A DNA stretch of 26,149 bases from Gammaproteobacteria bacterium (GCA_018263405.1 JAANXG010000012.1:1-26149), one strand, 5' to 3'; counted from the stretch's first letter, positions 1 to 8,069 are shown. Numbers and translations: made by a program. The notes: a model not told the origin generated them from the letters alone.

Positions 1-127
1 TACAGGGAGGTATTGCATCCTTAGCTCCGTAAACGGCACTTCCCTATGCCACTTCTTACAGCGTCCCTGAAAGACAACCCTACCCCCACATGATCGCCGA
101 CATTGCACGGACTTTTTGAGAAATTAC
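1..127 (-). mobile_element. IS66-type insertion sequence end (left edge of window)
   Basis: On the minus strand the element begins at 127 with GTAATTTCTCAAAAAGTCCG and runs leftward out of the window. The 5'-GTAA tip is the usual start of IS66-family terminal repeats (family knowledge). Bases 18-127 are identical, in inverted orientation, to 26040-26149, and a diverged copy of the outer 45 bases lies at 12153-12197, so 127 is a true element boundary. A minus-strand ATG at 18-16 behind GGAG could start the first IS gene, but too little is present to say. The family call rests on the tip and on the IS66 transposase remnant that abuts it. Confidence 0.7.
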
Positions 128-549
128 ATTTCTGTCTCCGGCGGGCAAGGCGCTGGCAAACTATTTTCGCGGCTGACGGAACGGTCGGACTCCCTACCCG
201 AGGCGGGAAGGAGCTCCCGCCCATACCGCCCAGGCAGAATGGCAAACAGGGTAGGGTCGCCAAATCGGAGGCTCATAACCTGTGGGAGCGGATGAAACAG
301 TATGAGAAGGCGGTATTGCTCTTCGCCAGGAAATCTCATGTATCATTCACCAATAACTGGGCGGAGCGTGACTTGAGAATGAGCAAGGTGAAACAGAAGG
401 TGTCGGGGTGTTTTAGAACCAGCAAGTATGCCGAAGCCTATTGCCGCATCTCCAGCTACTTACAGACCATGGCGAATCAGGGATACAATCTACTGGTCGC
501 TATTCAATTGGCGCTTTCTGGTCAGCTTTATGCGGATATGGGTGAGTAG
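128..549 (+). pseudogene. IS66-family transposase, C-terminal remnant
   Basis: An open frame ending at TAG 547-549 encodes the C-terminal part of an IS66 (TnpC, DDE type) transposase. Recognisable blocks are GKQGRVAKSEAHNLWERM, FTNNWAERDLRMSKVKQKVS, GCFRTSKYAEAYCRIS and SYLQTMANQGYNLLVAIQ, the family's conserved tail including the NN-AERDLR segment with the last catalytic acidic residue. The rest of the protein (several hundred residues) is missing: the frame is cut at 127/128 by the tip of another IS copy, and the first ~25 codons after the junction are not clearly transposase. It is a dead fragment without its own start. TGAGTAGTTAC at 543-553 resembles the IS tip TGAGAAATTAC (9 of 11) and may be the decayed right end of this older element. 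Confidence 0.8.
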
Positions 550-615
550 TTACGTTTAACCAAGATTTCTCCGTTCTCCCAGCACTGTTCTGTCAAGTTC
601 CTCGGTGTATTGCTG

Positions 616-627
616 CGCGGGCCCGCG
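616..627. repeat. 12-bp perfect palindrome upstream of gmd
   Basis: CGCGGGCCCGCG is a perfect 12-base palindrome about 40 bases before the gmd start. It is GC-rich and followed by no T-run, so it does not look like a terminator. It could be an operator or chance in GC-rich DNA. The rest of the 550-668 gap shows no convincing promoter. Confidence 0.3.
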
Positions 628-668
628 GAGAGCCACGAGCGGTTTGGTAACTTTATGAGGAAATAACT

Positions 669-1664
669 TTGGCGAAGCGTGCATTGATAACAGGTATAAC
701 AGGCCAAGACGGTGCGTATTTGACAGAGCTGCTCTTGGAGAAAGGTTACGAAGTCCATGGGATGGTGAGGCGGGTCGCATTGGAAGACCCCGATCATCGG
801 ATGTGGCGAATCAGGCATTTACTGGATCGCCTGAATCTGTACTCGGCGTCCATGGAGAGTTTTCCAAGCATTTTCAAAACCGTTCAAACGATTGGGCCCG
901 ATGAGCTCTACCACCTTGCGGCGCAGAGTTTCGTCAGTTACTCGTTCGAAGACGAGTTCTCAACCTTGAATACCAACATCAACGGCACCCACTACATTTT
1001 GGCTGCGGTGAAAGAAATCCAGCCCGACTGCCGCTTCTATTTTGCCGGTTCCAGCGAGATGTTCGGGAAGGTCCGCGAGATCCCCCAGACGGAAGACACC
1101 TCATTCCATCCTCGATCTCCCTACGGGATTTCCAAGGTGGCGGGATTTGATTTGACGCGGAATTACCGGGAAGCTTACGGTATTCATGCTTCGTCCGGTA
1201 TTCTGTACAACCACGAATCGCCCATTCGCGGGTTTGAGTTCGTCACGCGAAAGATTACACGGCACGCTGCGCGGATCAAGCTCGGACTGGCTAACGAATT
1301 GCGGTTGGGCAATCTGGAGGCCAAACGGGACTGGGGCCATGCAAAAGACTACGTCAGGGCGATGTGGCTTATGCTGCAGAGCGATGAACCGGACGACTAC
1401 GTGATTTCCTCTGGAGAAACCCACTCTGTTCGTGAATTTGCTCAGAAAGCATTCGCCAAAGTGGACCTGGATTATGAGGAGTACGTGGTTATCGACGAGA
1501 GGTATTTTCGACCCGCGGAGGTCGACTTGCTGCTGGGGAACTGCGAAAAAGCCAAAGAAAAACTAACGTGGCGCAAAGAAATTGATTTCGAAACCCTGGT
1601 TTCGGAAATGGTCGAGGCCGATATGGAAAGGGAAGAACAATCCATTCGGACCCACCGGCGGTGA
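669..1664 (+). CDS. gmd: GDP-mannose 4,6-dehydratase
   Basis: Converts GDP-D-mannose to GDP-4-keto-6-deoxy-D-mannose, precursor of GDP-fucose, GDP-rhamnose and related sugars for surface polysaccharide; cytosolic. This is an extended short-chain dehydrogenase: NADP-binding GITGQDG at residues 9-15, SSEMFG at 128-133 carrying the catalytic Ser/Glu, YGISK at 152-156 (Tyr and Lys), and the GMD hallmark LGNLEAKRDWGHAKDYV at 213-229. At 331 residues it is somewhat shorter than E. coli Gmd (about 373). The start is TTG at 669 with TGAGG eight bases upstream; the nearby ATG at 655 hits a stop after three codons. No fucose synthase, mannose pathway gene or glycosyltransferase lies beside it, so it may be the edge of a polysaccharide locus interrupted by the IS. 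Function is confident, the final sugar product is not. Confidence 0.93.
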   Translation: MAKRALITGITGQDGAYLTELLLEKGYEVHGMVRRVALEDPDHRMWRIRHLLDRLNLYSASMESFPSIFKTVQTIGPDELYHLAAQSFVSYSFEDEFSTLNTNINGTHYILAAVKEIQPDCRFYFAGSSEMFGKVREIPQTEDTSFHPRSPYGISKVAGFDLTRNYREAYGIHASSGILYNHESPIRGFEFVTRKITRHAARIKLGLANELRLGNLEAKRDWGHAKDYVRAMWLMLQSDEPDDYVISSGETHSVREFAQKAFAKVDLDYEEYVVIDERYFRPAEVDLLLGNCEKAKEKLTWRKEIDFETLVSEMVEADMEREEQSIRTHRR

Positions 1665-1753
1665 GGAGCCGGGCGCTGTTAGCCGAAAACCATTGTCGGT
1701 TGATACGGCAACACCTTGTCCGAAGTGAGTGTCACAGCGGCGTGGAGGAATGA

Positions 1754-2176
1754 ATGAGTGAACAGGTCAGGGGCGGCTGCCTTTGCGGGAGAGTCGCGTT
1801 CGTCATAGCCGGTCCTTTCGAGGCATTTCACTGGTGTCACTGTTCCCGTTGCCGTAAGGATACGGGTTCGGCGCATGCGTCGAATATATTCAGCTCGCCG
1901 GACAGCATTGATTGGTTAAGCGGCAAGGATGAAATCAAGCGATTTGATTTGCCCGAGGCGAAGCGTCACGCCAAAGCGTTCTGTACCCATTGCGGTTCAC
2001 CGGTTCCGTACATCGGTCGAAACGGTGCTTATCTCATTATTCCCGCCGGGACCCTGGATGGCGATCCCGGAATCGTGCCCCAGGACAACATATTCTGGAA
2101 CTCCCGTGCCTCCTGGTACGAGTCCGGCGCCGCGGCTGAAAAATACGCAGAAGAGCCGGAGGATCGGCGTCCGTAA
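1754..2176 (+). CDS. GFA/CENP-V family zinc-binding protein
   Basis: A 140-residue protein of the glutathione-dependent formaldehyde-activating (GFA)/CENP-V fold. Visible zinc ligands are GGCLCG (Cys9, Cys11), HCSRCRK (Cys28, Cys30, Cys33 region) and FCTHCGSP (Cys77, Cys80), with the typical late motif IPAGTLD. Length is normal for single-domain members. GGAGG at 1744-1748 sits five bases before the ATG. The family binds zinc through these cysteines. A few members are reported to handle S-hydroxymethylglutathione, but most have no established reaction, so no substrate is assigned. It lies 89 bases after gmd on the same strand. Its last ~140 bases overlap the 3' end of the minus-strand M23-like gene, an unusual convergent overlap. 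Confidence 0.85.
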   Translation: MSEQVRGGCLCGRVAFVIAGPFEAFHWCHCSRCRKDTGSAHASNIFSSPDSIDWLSGKDEIKRFDLPEAKRHAKAFCTHCGSPVPYIGRNGAYLIIPAGTLDGDPGIVPQDNIFWNSRASWYESGAAAEKYAEEPEDRRP

Positions 2177-3011
2177 CAACGTCAAGCGCCGGTTTATTTA
2201 AACCCGGGTTAATCCTGCTTATATCGCGAAGCGAATCTTTATCGATATTGGCTATCAGGAATGGATCGATAGCGGTGCCGTTTAGGAATACCGACCAGTA
2301 AAGAGAGCGGGATTGTGCATCATCCACCAGCACGTCGCCGATTCTTTCCCCGGCCTCGAGTGAATCAGTGAAATCGTTCTTGGTGCGCGACATCGGCCCA
2401 ATGAGAGTATACAAGCCCATGCCGTGGTCGATCCAGATAAACGTTCCCGATTCATGCGTTTCGGTCGCGGCAACGCGACCCTTATCGGGTGCCGTGATGG
2501 ATGTGTCGGAATCAATACGAAACGCGACGAAATTCACATACGAGGACGCGGATTCCGGGTTTTGCTCGTAGCGTCCGAATATCGGCCGCGCCGGGCGGGC
2601 GACCGGCGAGTCCAGTGGTAATTTTGCGTCCAGAGTATCCCGCCAAGTAAAGTCTATTGCGGCGAAATCCAACATTGCTTCCGGGTCTTGTAGCATCGGT
2701 TTTTCGTGGATTCGCCTCGGATAAACCCTAAACTCACGGACGATCGGTTCCTCCTGACCATCGAGCCTGGCCTGGATGAGGTATCGGCCGGGCACCAGGC
2801 TCAAAGGCAACCCCACGAGCCCCACCCATTGGCGTCCGAATTCCATTACCAGGATGCGTTTTTGTCCAAAAAACGCTTTGGGGCGCGGCTGTTCTCGAGA
2901 TAAGAGGGGAATCTCCACCAAACCGCCGGGAACCGCATCCAGGGTCACCTGGGCTGCGACGGCGGGGATCCACGACAGAATTACCAGAAACGACAAAACA
3001 TATCTAATCAC
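2037..3011 (-). CDS. secreted M23-family (LytM-like) protein lacking the zinc ligands
   Basis: A 324-residue protein with an N-terminal signal peptide (residues 1-20, ending PAVAA-Q), an N-terminal domain like that of M23 peptidases found beside xseA (VPGGLVEI, WVGLVGLPLSLVPGRY, residues 25-105), and a C-terminal M23 fold. Fold landmarks remain: FGRYEQNP (145-152), TAPDKGRV (173-180), IDHGMGL (194-200) and FLNGTAIDP (242-250). The metal-binding motifs do not: HxGxD is replaced around YVNFVAF (158-164), the Y-x-HLS region reads LIGPMS (203-208), and HLHF reads SLYW (236-239). It is therefore probably not a peptidase; degenerate LytM proteins often bind or regulate amidases (family knowledge). 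The GTG start at 3011 overlaps the xseA stop by eight bases. M23 similarity ends near residue 254; residues from about 279 on are antisense to the GFA gene and look like read-through sequence. Confidence 0.75.
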   Translation of the reverse strand: MIRYVLSFLVILSWIPAVAAQVTLDAVPGGLVEIPLLSREQPRPKAFFGQKRILVMEFGRQWVGLVGLPLSLVPGRYLIQARLDGQEEPIVREFRVYPRRIHEKPMLQDPEAMLDFAAIDFTWRDTLDAKLPLDSPVARPARPIFGRYEQNPESASSYVNFVAFRIDSDTSITAPDKGRVAATETHESGTFIWIDHGMGLYTLIGPMSRTKNDFTDSLEAGERIGDVLVDDAQSRSLYWSVFLNGTAIDPFLIANIDKDSLRDISRINPGLNKPALDVVTDADPPALLRIFQPRRRTRTRRHGSSRICCPGARFRDRHPGSRRE

Positions 3012-4374
3012 CGGGACGCTTTTCCTTTACCGCACATAGCAGGCTGCCGTCGGAAATCCGAACGTCAACTTCAGCATCCACTTGTGCCTGATCGATCGAT
3101 TTAACGATAGCGAGCGATCGGGCATCCGTGACCATCGCATACCCCCGGGCCAGCACGGCCAGTGGATTGACGCTGTTCAACCGGGAAACCATACGTTCGA
3201 GATATTGATGCCGGTGGGTCGAATTCGTTTTTGCCGCTTGGTGAATTCGTTCATCGGTCAGCGCGATTCGGTTGCGGAGGGACATGAGTCGGGCCGCGGG
3301 ACGGCTTTGTATGAGCCTCGCCGGCAGGGGAAACATGGCAAGGTTTCGCTCCTGCAGATTGGCTCGCATCCCTCCGGCGAGCGTGTTGAACGTAGCTTGC
3401 AGTCTATCGGCTCGTGTTCGAAGCTGTTGCCGGGGGTGTGCGATCAGGCGGCCGAGCCAGTCCACACGTTGTGACACCTGCTCCAAGCGGCTCGTCATAA
3501 GCCTGATCAGGCGCCGCTCGGTTTGTGCGACAACTTCCAGCCACTCCGGTGCATTCGGGGCGACCAGCTCGGCAGCCGCGGTGGGTGTGGGCGCACGCCG
3601 ATCGGCAACTAAATCGCAAATCGTGATATCGGTTTCATGTCCCACGCCGCACACTACGGGTACCCGGCATTCAAACACCGCCCGCGCGCTCCGTTCATCG
3701 TTGAAAGCCTCCATGTCTTCGAGCGAACCACCACCGCGCGCGAGGATCAACACCTTGCAGCCATGGTACCGTGAGGCCAGACTTAAAGCCTCGCGGATAT
3801 CGTCGACGGCATGGTCGCCTTGTACGGATATGGGATAAATCAACAATGGAATTGCAGGGAAACGACGTTTGAATGTCGCGACGATGTCACGGATCGCGGA
3901 ACCCGTGGGAGAGGTGATGATTCCGACCCGATCGGGGAATGCGGGAAGCGACTGCTTGTGCCCCTCGTCGAACAGACCTTCCTCCTGGAGCTTGCGCTTG
4001 AGTAGCTCGAAAGCCCGGCGAAGTGCCCCTTCCCCGGCTGCCTCGATAGTTTGCACGACCAGTTGGGTATCGCCACGCGACTCGTACATGGTCAACTTGG
4101 CACGCACCAGAATCTGGGCACCGTCAACCAGGTCCGTGGTTACAGATTGGCTCCGGCCGCGGAACAAGGCACAGCGTATCTGGCTTTGACCATCCTTCAA
4201 CGAGAAGTAAACGTGCCCGGAACCGGGGCGCGAAAGGTTGGAAATCTCGCCCTCCACCCAGACTTGGGGATAGCCGGACTCAAGCAGATCCTTGATGCGG
4301 CGGTTCAGGGACGAGACCGAAAGCACGCGCCGCCGCGCTTGCTCGACCGGCGTAGCAGCGGGAAATTCACGCAT
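3004..4374 (-). CDS. xseA: exodeoxyribonuclease VII large subunit
   Basis: Large catalytic subunit of exonuclease VII, which degrades single-stranded DNA from both ends together with XseB. The 456 residues match the usual length. An N-terminal OB-fold (about 18-112: VWVEGEISNLSRPGSGHVYF) is followed by the catalytic domain with RGGGSLEDMEAFNDE (213-227), GVGHETDI (243-250) and ADRRAPTPTAAAEL (257-270), then a helical, coiled-coil-like region. The ATG at 4374 has no clear Shine-Dalgarno. The conserved region starts near residue 17 (VLSVSSLNRRI), so a shorter start is possible. The gene is divergent from guaB across 118 bases, as in E. coli, and its stop overlaps the start of the M23-like gene, so the two are probably co-transcribed. 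xseB is not in the window. Confidence 0.96.
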   Translation of the reverse strand: MREFPAATPVEQARRRVLSVSSLNRRIKDLLESGYPQVWVEGEISNLSRPGSGHVYFSLKDGQSQIRCALFRGRSQSVTTDLVDGAQILVRAKLTMYESRGDTQLVVQTIEAAGEGALRRAFELLKRKLQEEGLFDEGHKQSLPAFPDRVGIITSPTGSAIRDIVATFKRRFPAIPLLIYPISVQGDHAVDDIREALSLASRYHGCKVLILARGGGSLEDMEAFNDERSARAVFECRVPVVCGVGHETDITICDLVADRRAPTPTAAAELVAPNAPEWLEVVAQTERRLIRLMTSRLEQVSQRVDWLGRLIAHPRQQLRTRADRLQATFNTLAGGMRANLQERNLAMFPLPARLIQSRPAARLMSLRNRIALTDERIHQAAKTNSTHRHQYLERMVSRLNSVNPLAVLARGYAMVTDARSLAIVKSIDQAQVDAEVDVRISDGSLLCAVKEKRPGD

Positions 4375-4432
4375 GGGTGCTGGTAAAATCGCTCTTTGGT
4401 CGCATTAGTAAACACGGTCATGCATCAGCATG

Positions 4433-4443
4433 CCCCGCAGGGG
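4433..4443. repeat. small inverted repeat between xseA and guaB
   Basis: CCCCGCAGGGG is a 4-bp stem with a 3-base loop, 15 bases upstream of the guaB -35 box. It is placed where a regulator of the divergent promoters might bind, but it is too short to be certain. Confidence 0.25.
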
Positions 4444-4457
4444 TAGACTTCCCTAAA

Positions 4458-4486
4458 TTAACACGCCGGGATATTTTCCGTATAAT
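4458..4486 (+). promoter_or_regulatory. sigma-70 promoter of guaB (likely leaderless)
   Basis: A near-consensus sigma-70 promoter: TTAACA at 4458-4463, a spacer of exactly 17 bases, and a perfect TATAAT at 4481-4486. Only six bases (CCACGA) separate the -10 box from the guaB ATG at 4493, so transcription should begin at or within a base or two of the A of the ATG. No Shine-Dalgarno is present. Together these predict a leaderless guaB(A) transcript. Confidence 0.75.
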
Positions 4487-4492
4487 CCACGA

Positions 4493-5965
4493 ATGGAACA
4501 GAGTATCAAACAAGCGTTAACGTTCGATGATGTACTGCTTGTCCCGGCAGCATCGGAAATCCTGCCGCACGAGGTTGACCTCGATACCCGCCTGACGCGG
4601 TTATTGTCGCTGCATATTCCCCTGGTTTCAGCGGCGATGGATACCGTCACCGAATCCCGTACCGCGATTTGTCTTGCCCAGGAAGGTGGCATAGGGGTCA
4701 TCCACCGGAATATGCAGCCGGCCCAGCAAGGCGAAGAGGTACGGCGCGTCAAAAAGTACGAAACCGGCATTATCGTCGATCCTATTACGGTCGATGCCTC
4801 GGCCAGTATCGCCGATGTCCTGGAACTGACGAAACGCCACCGCATCTCCGGTGTGCCGGTTCTGGACGCCGGCGGACTGGCTGGAATCGTCACCAATCGT
4901 GACCTGCGCTTCGAAACCAGAACGAGTGAATCGGTTCGCACGGTTATGACACCGCGCGAGAGGTTGGTGACCGTCAAAGAAGGGGCTTCTCGGGAACAGA
5001 CCGAGCATTTATTACACGAGCACCGGATCGAGAAGGTGCTGGTGGTCGACGATGAATTCGGCCTCAAGGGCCTGATCACCGTAAAGGATATCCAGAAATC
5101 CATCGAACACCCCAATGCATGCAAGGATCGGGATGGACGATTACTGGTGGCGGCTGCAGTCGGTGTAGGCGCGGACACGGACGAACGCGTTGAAGTTCTC
5201 GTACGTGCGGGGGTGGATGCCGTTGTCGTGGATACCGCCCACGGCCACGCTCGAAGCGTCATGGACCGGATCCGTACTATCAAAAGGGAGTATGGGGAAC
5301 TCCAGATGATTGCCGGGAACATCGCGACACCCTCGGCGGCACGGGGACTGATCGATGCCGGCGTGGACGGATTGAAAGTCGGTATCGGGCCGGGCTCGAT
5401 TTGCACGACACGCATGGTTGCCGGTGTGGGGGTTCCCCAGATTACGGCGGTTATGGACGTCGTAAGCGTCGCCGACCCGGAAAACGTTCCGGTCATCGCG
5501 GATGGGGGGGTACGATTTTCGGGCGATATCGCCAAGGCGATAGCCGCCGGCGCGCACTCCGTGATGGTTGGGGGGCTGCTGGGCGGTACGGAAGAAGCAC
5601 CCGGAGAAATCGAAATCTATCAGGGCCGATCGTACAAGTCGTACCGTGGTATGGGCTCGCTAGGCGCCATGGCATCCGGTTCCAAGGATCGCTATTTCCA
5701 GGAAGGTATCGATAACCCCCAAAAGTTGGTCGCGGAAGGTATTGAGGGACGGGTTCCCTATAAAGGCCCGGCGGTCAACATCATTCGACAGTTGATGGGC
5801 GGCGTGCGCGCGAGTATGGGTTATACGGGTAGCGCCACGTTGGAAAATCTACGCACTAACACCAAGTTCGTTCGGATCACGAACGCCGGGATTCGGGAAA
5901 GCCACGTGCACGACGTGCACATCGTCAAGGAGGCGCCCAATTACCAGATTAGCAACGATAAATGA
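4493..5965 (+). CDS. guaB: inosine-5'-monophosphate dehydrogenase
   Basis: Oxidises IMP to XMP with NAD+, the first committed step to GMP. The 490-residue protein is full length: a TIM barrel interrupted by two CBS domains (about 93-205; VMTPRERLVTV and VLVVDDEFGLKGLITVKDI visible), the catalytic loop GSICTTR with Cys304, the dinucleotide-site region VVDTAHGHA, and the phosphate/flap segments SYRGMGSLGAM and EGIEGRVPYKG. The start at ATG 4493 aligns directly with the N-terminus of known GuaB (KQALTFDDVLLVPA close to the first Met), so a longer or shorter start is unlikely even though no ribosome binding site precedes it. It is followed 31 bases later by guaA, forming the classical guaBA operon. 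Confidence 0.98.
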   Translation: MEQSIKQALTFDDVLLVPAASEILPHEVDLDTRLTRLLSLHIPLVSAAMDTVTESRTAICLAQEGGIGVIHRNMQPAQQGEEVRRVKKYETGIIVDPITVDASASIADVLELTKRHRISGVPVLDAGGLAGIVTNRDLRFETRTSESVRTVMTPRERLVTVKEGASREQTEHLLHEHRIEKVLVVDDEFGLKGLITVKDIQKSIEHPNACKDRDGRLLVAAAVGVGADTDERVEVLVRAGVDAVVVDTAHGHARSVMDRIRTIKREYGELQMIAGNIATPSAARGLIDAGVDGLKVGIGPGSICTTRMVAGVGVPQITAVMDVVSVADPENVPVIADGGVRFSGDIAKAIAAGAHSVMVGGLLGGTEEAPGEIEIYQGRSYKSYRGMGSLGAMASGSKDRYFQEGIDNPQKLVAEGIEGRVPYKGPAVNIIRQLMGGVRASMGYTGSATLENLRTNTKFVRITNAGIRESHVHDVHIVKEAPNYQISNDK

Positions 5966-5996
5966 ACGGTAATCGTGCCGCGGGCCGGTAGTCTTG

Positions 5997-7553
5997 ATGC
6001 TGGACCACCATGATCGAATACTGATTCTGGATTTCGGCTCGCAATACACGCAATTGATTGCACGTCGCGTGCGAGAAATGAACGTGTACTGTGAAATCCA
6101 CCCCTGGGATGCCGAATTGGCCGACATTGAGGCATTCGATCCCAAGGGTGTCATACTTTCCGGCGGACCCACGACGATCACGGGCAATACTCCGCCAAGG
6201 ACTTCGAGAGAACTGTTTGAATCCGGGCGGCCCGTGCTCGGCATTTGTTATGGCATGCAGTGCCTGGCGGATTGCTTCGGGGGTTCGGTACAACAAAGCG
6301 GAAAACGCGAATACGGCCATGCCGAGGTGCGCATTCAAGGGGATTGCGAATTATTTGACAATCTAGGAGAGGCGGGCCTGCCCCTGCCGGTGTGGATGAG
6401 CCACGGAGACGCAGTGACGGCATTGCCCGAAGGGTTTGAAACGGTCGCGACGAGCGACAACTCGCCACATGCCGCTATTTGCCATCGATCCAGGCATCTA
6501 TATGGCGTGCAGTTTCATCCGGAAGTGACGCATACCGAGCACGGCACCCGGCTTCTCTGGAACTTCGTCATTCATATTTGCCGATGCCGCGCGGACTGGA
6601 CGCCGACGAATATTGTGGAGGAGACGATCGACGATGTGCGCCGGAGGGTGGGAAACGGCAGAGTCATACTCGGCTTGTCGGGCGGCGTGGATTCCAGCGT
6701 GGTGGCCGCATTGCTTCATGAAGCCATCGGCGAGCAGTTAATTTGTATTTTCGTTGAAAACGGCTTACTGCGCCTCGACGAGGCAGTACAAGTCGTGTCG
6801 ACATTCTCTGAACACATGGGTATCCCTGTCATACAGGTGAATGCCGAGAACGAATTTCTCCGCCGCTTAAACGGAGTGTCCGATCCCGAGGAAAAACGAA
6901 AGATTATCGGCAATGTGTTTATCGAGATATTCGAACGAGAGGCAAAGAAAATCGAGGATGCCCAATGGCTCGCCCAGGGAACCATTTATCCGGATGTCAT
7001 AGAATCGGCCGGTGCGAAAACCGGTAAAGCGAAGGTCATCAAATCTCATCACAACGTCGGCGGCCTTCCGCAAGAAATGAAGCTCAAGCTGCTTGAACCT
7101 TTGCGGGAACTGTTCAAGGACGAAGTGCGCCGCGTGGGCTTAACTCTGGGTTTGCCGGAGCATATGGTGATGCGCCACCCGTTTCCGGGACCGGGCCTGG
7201 GGGTGCGCATCCTGGGTGAAATCCACAAAGATTATGCCGATACGCTGCGCCTCGCCGACTATATATTCGTCACCGAATTACAGCACAGCGGTTGGTACGA
7301 AAAGGTAAGCCAGGCGTTTGCCGTATTCCTTCCGGTCAAGTCGGTGGGGGTGGTGGGAGATAATCGTGCCTATGAGCATGTGATCGCCCTTCGGGCGGTG
7401 GAAACAACGGATTTTATGACCGCCCGCTGGGCACAGCTTCCTTACGATCTGCTTGCACGTGTTTCCAATCGCATTATTAACGAAGTGCCCGGCATCAGCC
7501 GGGTCACCTATGACATATCGAGCAAACCGCCGGCGACTATCGAGTGGGAGTAG
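5997..7553 (+). CDS. guaA: GMP synthase (glutamine-hydrolysing)
   Basis: Aminates XMP to GMP using ATP and glutamine. Domain order is class I glutamine amidotransferase (1-200; oxyanion segment LSGGP, nucleophile Cys84 in LGICYGMQ, catalytic HPEVTHTEHG), then the ATP-pyrophosphatase domain (SGGVDSS near 228-234), then the C-terminal dimerisation and XMP-binding region (HPFPGPGLGVR, ending ISSKPPATIEWE). The 518 residues fit the family. I prefer ATG 5997 over the TTG three bases earlier; both precede the conserved RILILDFGSQY. The Shine-Dalgarno is weak, in line with translation after guaB. Its stop lies inside the region where tadA begins, so tadA is probably in the same operon. Confidence 0.98.
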   Translation: MLDHHDRILILDFGSQYTQLIARRVREMNVYCEIHPWDAELADIEAFDPKGVILSGGPTTITGNTPPRTSRELFESGRPVLGICYGMQCLADCFGGSVQQSGKREYGHAEVRIQGDCELFDNLGEAGLPLPVWMSHGDAVTALPEGFETVATSDNSPHAAICHRSRHLYGVQFHPEVTHTEHGTRLLWNFVIHICRCRADWTPTNIVEETIDDVRRRVGNGRVILGLSGGVDSSVVAALLHEAIGEQLICIFVENGLLRLDEAVQVVSTFSEHMGIPVIQVNAENEFLRRLNGVSDPEEKRKIIGNVFIEIFEREAKKIEDAQWLAQGTIYPDVIESAGAKTGKAKVIKSHHNVGGLPQEMKLKLLEPLRELFKDEVRRVGLTLGLPEHMVMRHPFPGPGLGVRILGEIHKDYADTLRLADYIFVTELQHSGWYEKVSQAFAVFLPVKSVGVVGDNRAYEHVIALRAVETTDFMTARWAQLPYDLLARVSNRIINEVPGISRVTYDISSKPPATIEWE

Positions 7554-7579
7554 CGGAGGCAGCGTCGCCGGCCAACGCC

Positions 7580-8044
7580 ATGAATGCAGACATTCGCTGG
7601 ATGAAGTACGCCTTGAAGTTGGCATTGATGGCCGAGCAGCAGGGTGAAGTACCGGTGGGTGCCGTGTTGGTCCGGGGCGCTGACGTGCTGGGGGAAGGCT
7701 ACAATTCGCCAATATCGTCGAACGATCCCACCGCCCACGCCGAGATCACGGCTATCAGACAGGCGGCACGGGGCAATTCCAATTACCGGCTGCCGGGTTC
7801 TACGCTCTATGTAACCCTGGAGCCCTGTCCCATGTGTGCGGGCGCCATTCTCAATGCCCGGATCGACCGGGTAGTATTCGGAGCGTTTGACGAAACATCG
7901 GGTGCCGCGGGAAGCGTCACAAACTTACTTGCCAGCCGGTTATTCAATCACCGTTGCCGGCTCACCGGCGGTGTTCTGCGGGAGGCCTGTGGGGGCTTGC
8001 TCACCGACTTCTTTGTTTCTCGCAGGAAGCCGGCTGGCCGGTAA
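7580..8044 (+). CDS. tadA: tRNA-specific adenosine deaminase
   Basis: Deaminates A34 of tRNA-Arg(ACG) to inosine, an essential wobble modification. The 154-residue protein has the zinc deaminase signature: TAHAEI (His53, Glu55) and PCPMCAGA (Cys83, Cys86), plus the TadA-specific GAFDETSGAAGS stretch and the C-terminal LLTDFFVSRRK. The ATG at 7580 matches where relatives begin (shortly before the WMKYALKLA helix). A GTG at 7544 overlapping the guaA stop would add 12 unconserved residues, and the GGAGG at 7555-7559 is too far from 7580 to decide. It follows guaA by 26 bases and precedes two tRNA-Ser genes. Confidence 0.95.
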   Translation: MNADIRWMKYALKLALMAEQQGEVPVGAVLVRGADVLGEGYNSPISSNDPTAHAEITAIRQAARGNSNYRLPGSTLYVTLEPCPMCAGAILNARIDRVVFGAFDETSGAAGSVTNLLASRLFNHRCRLTGGVLREACGGLLTDFFVSRRKPAGR

Positions 8045-8069
8045 CGGGACGTTTGCACGGAGGGTCGCT

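Noticed and set aside
4453..5535. 360-codon minus-strand frame opposite guaB
   Set aside because: Ser/Thr/Arg-rich shadow of the high-GC guaB gene with no domain or signal.
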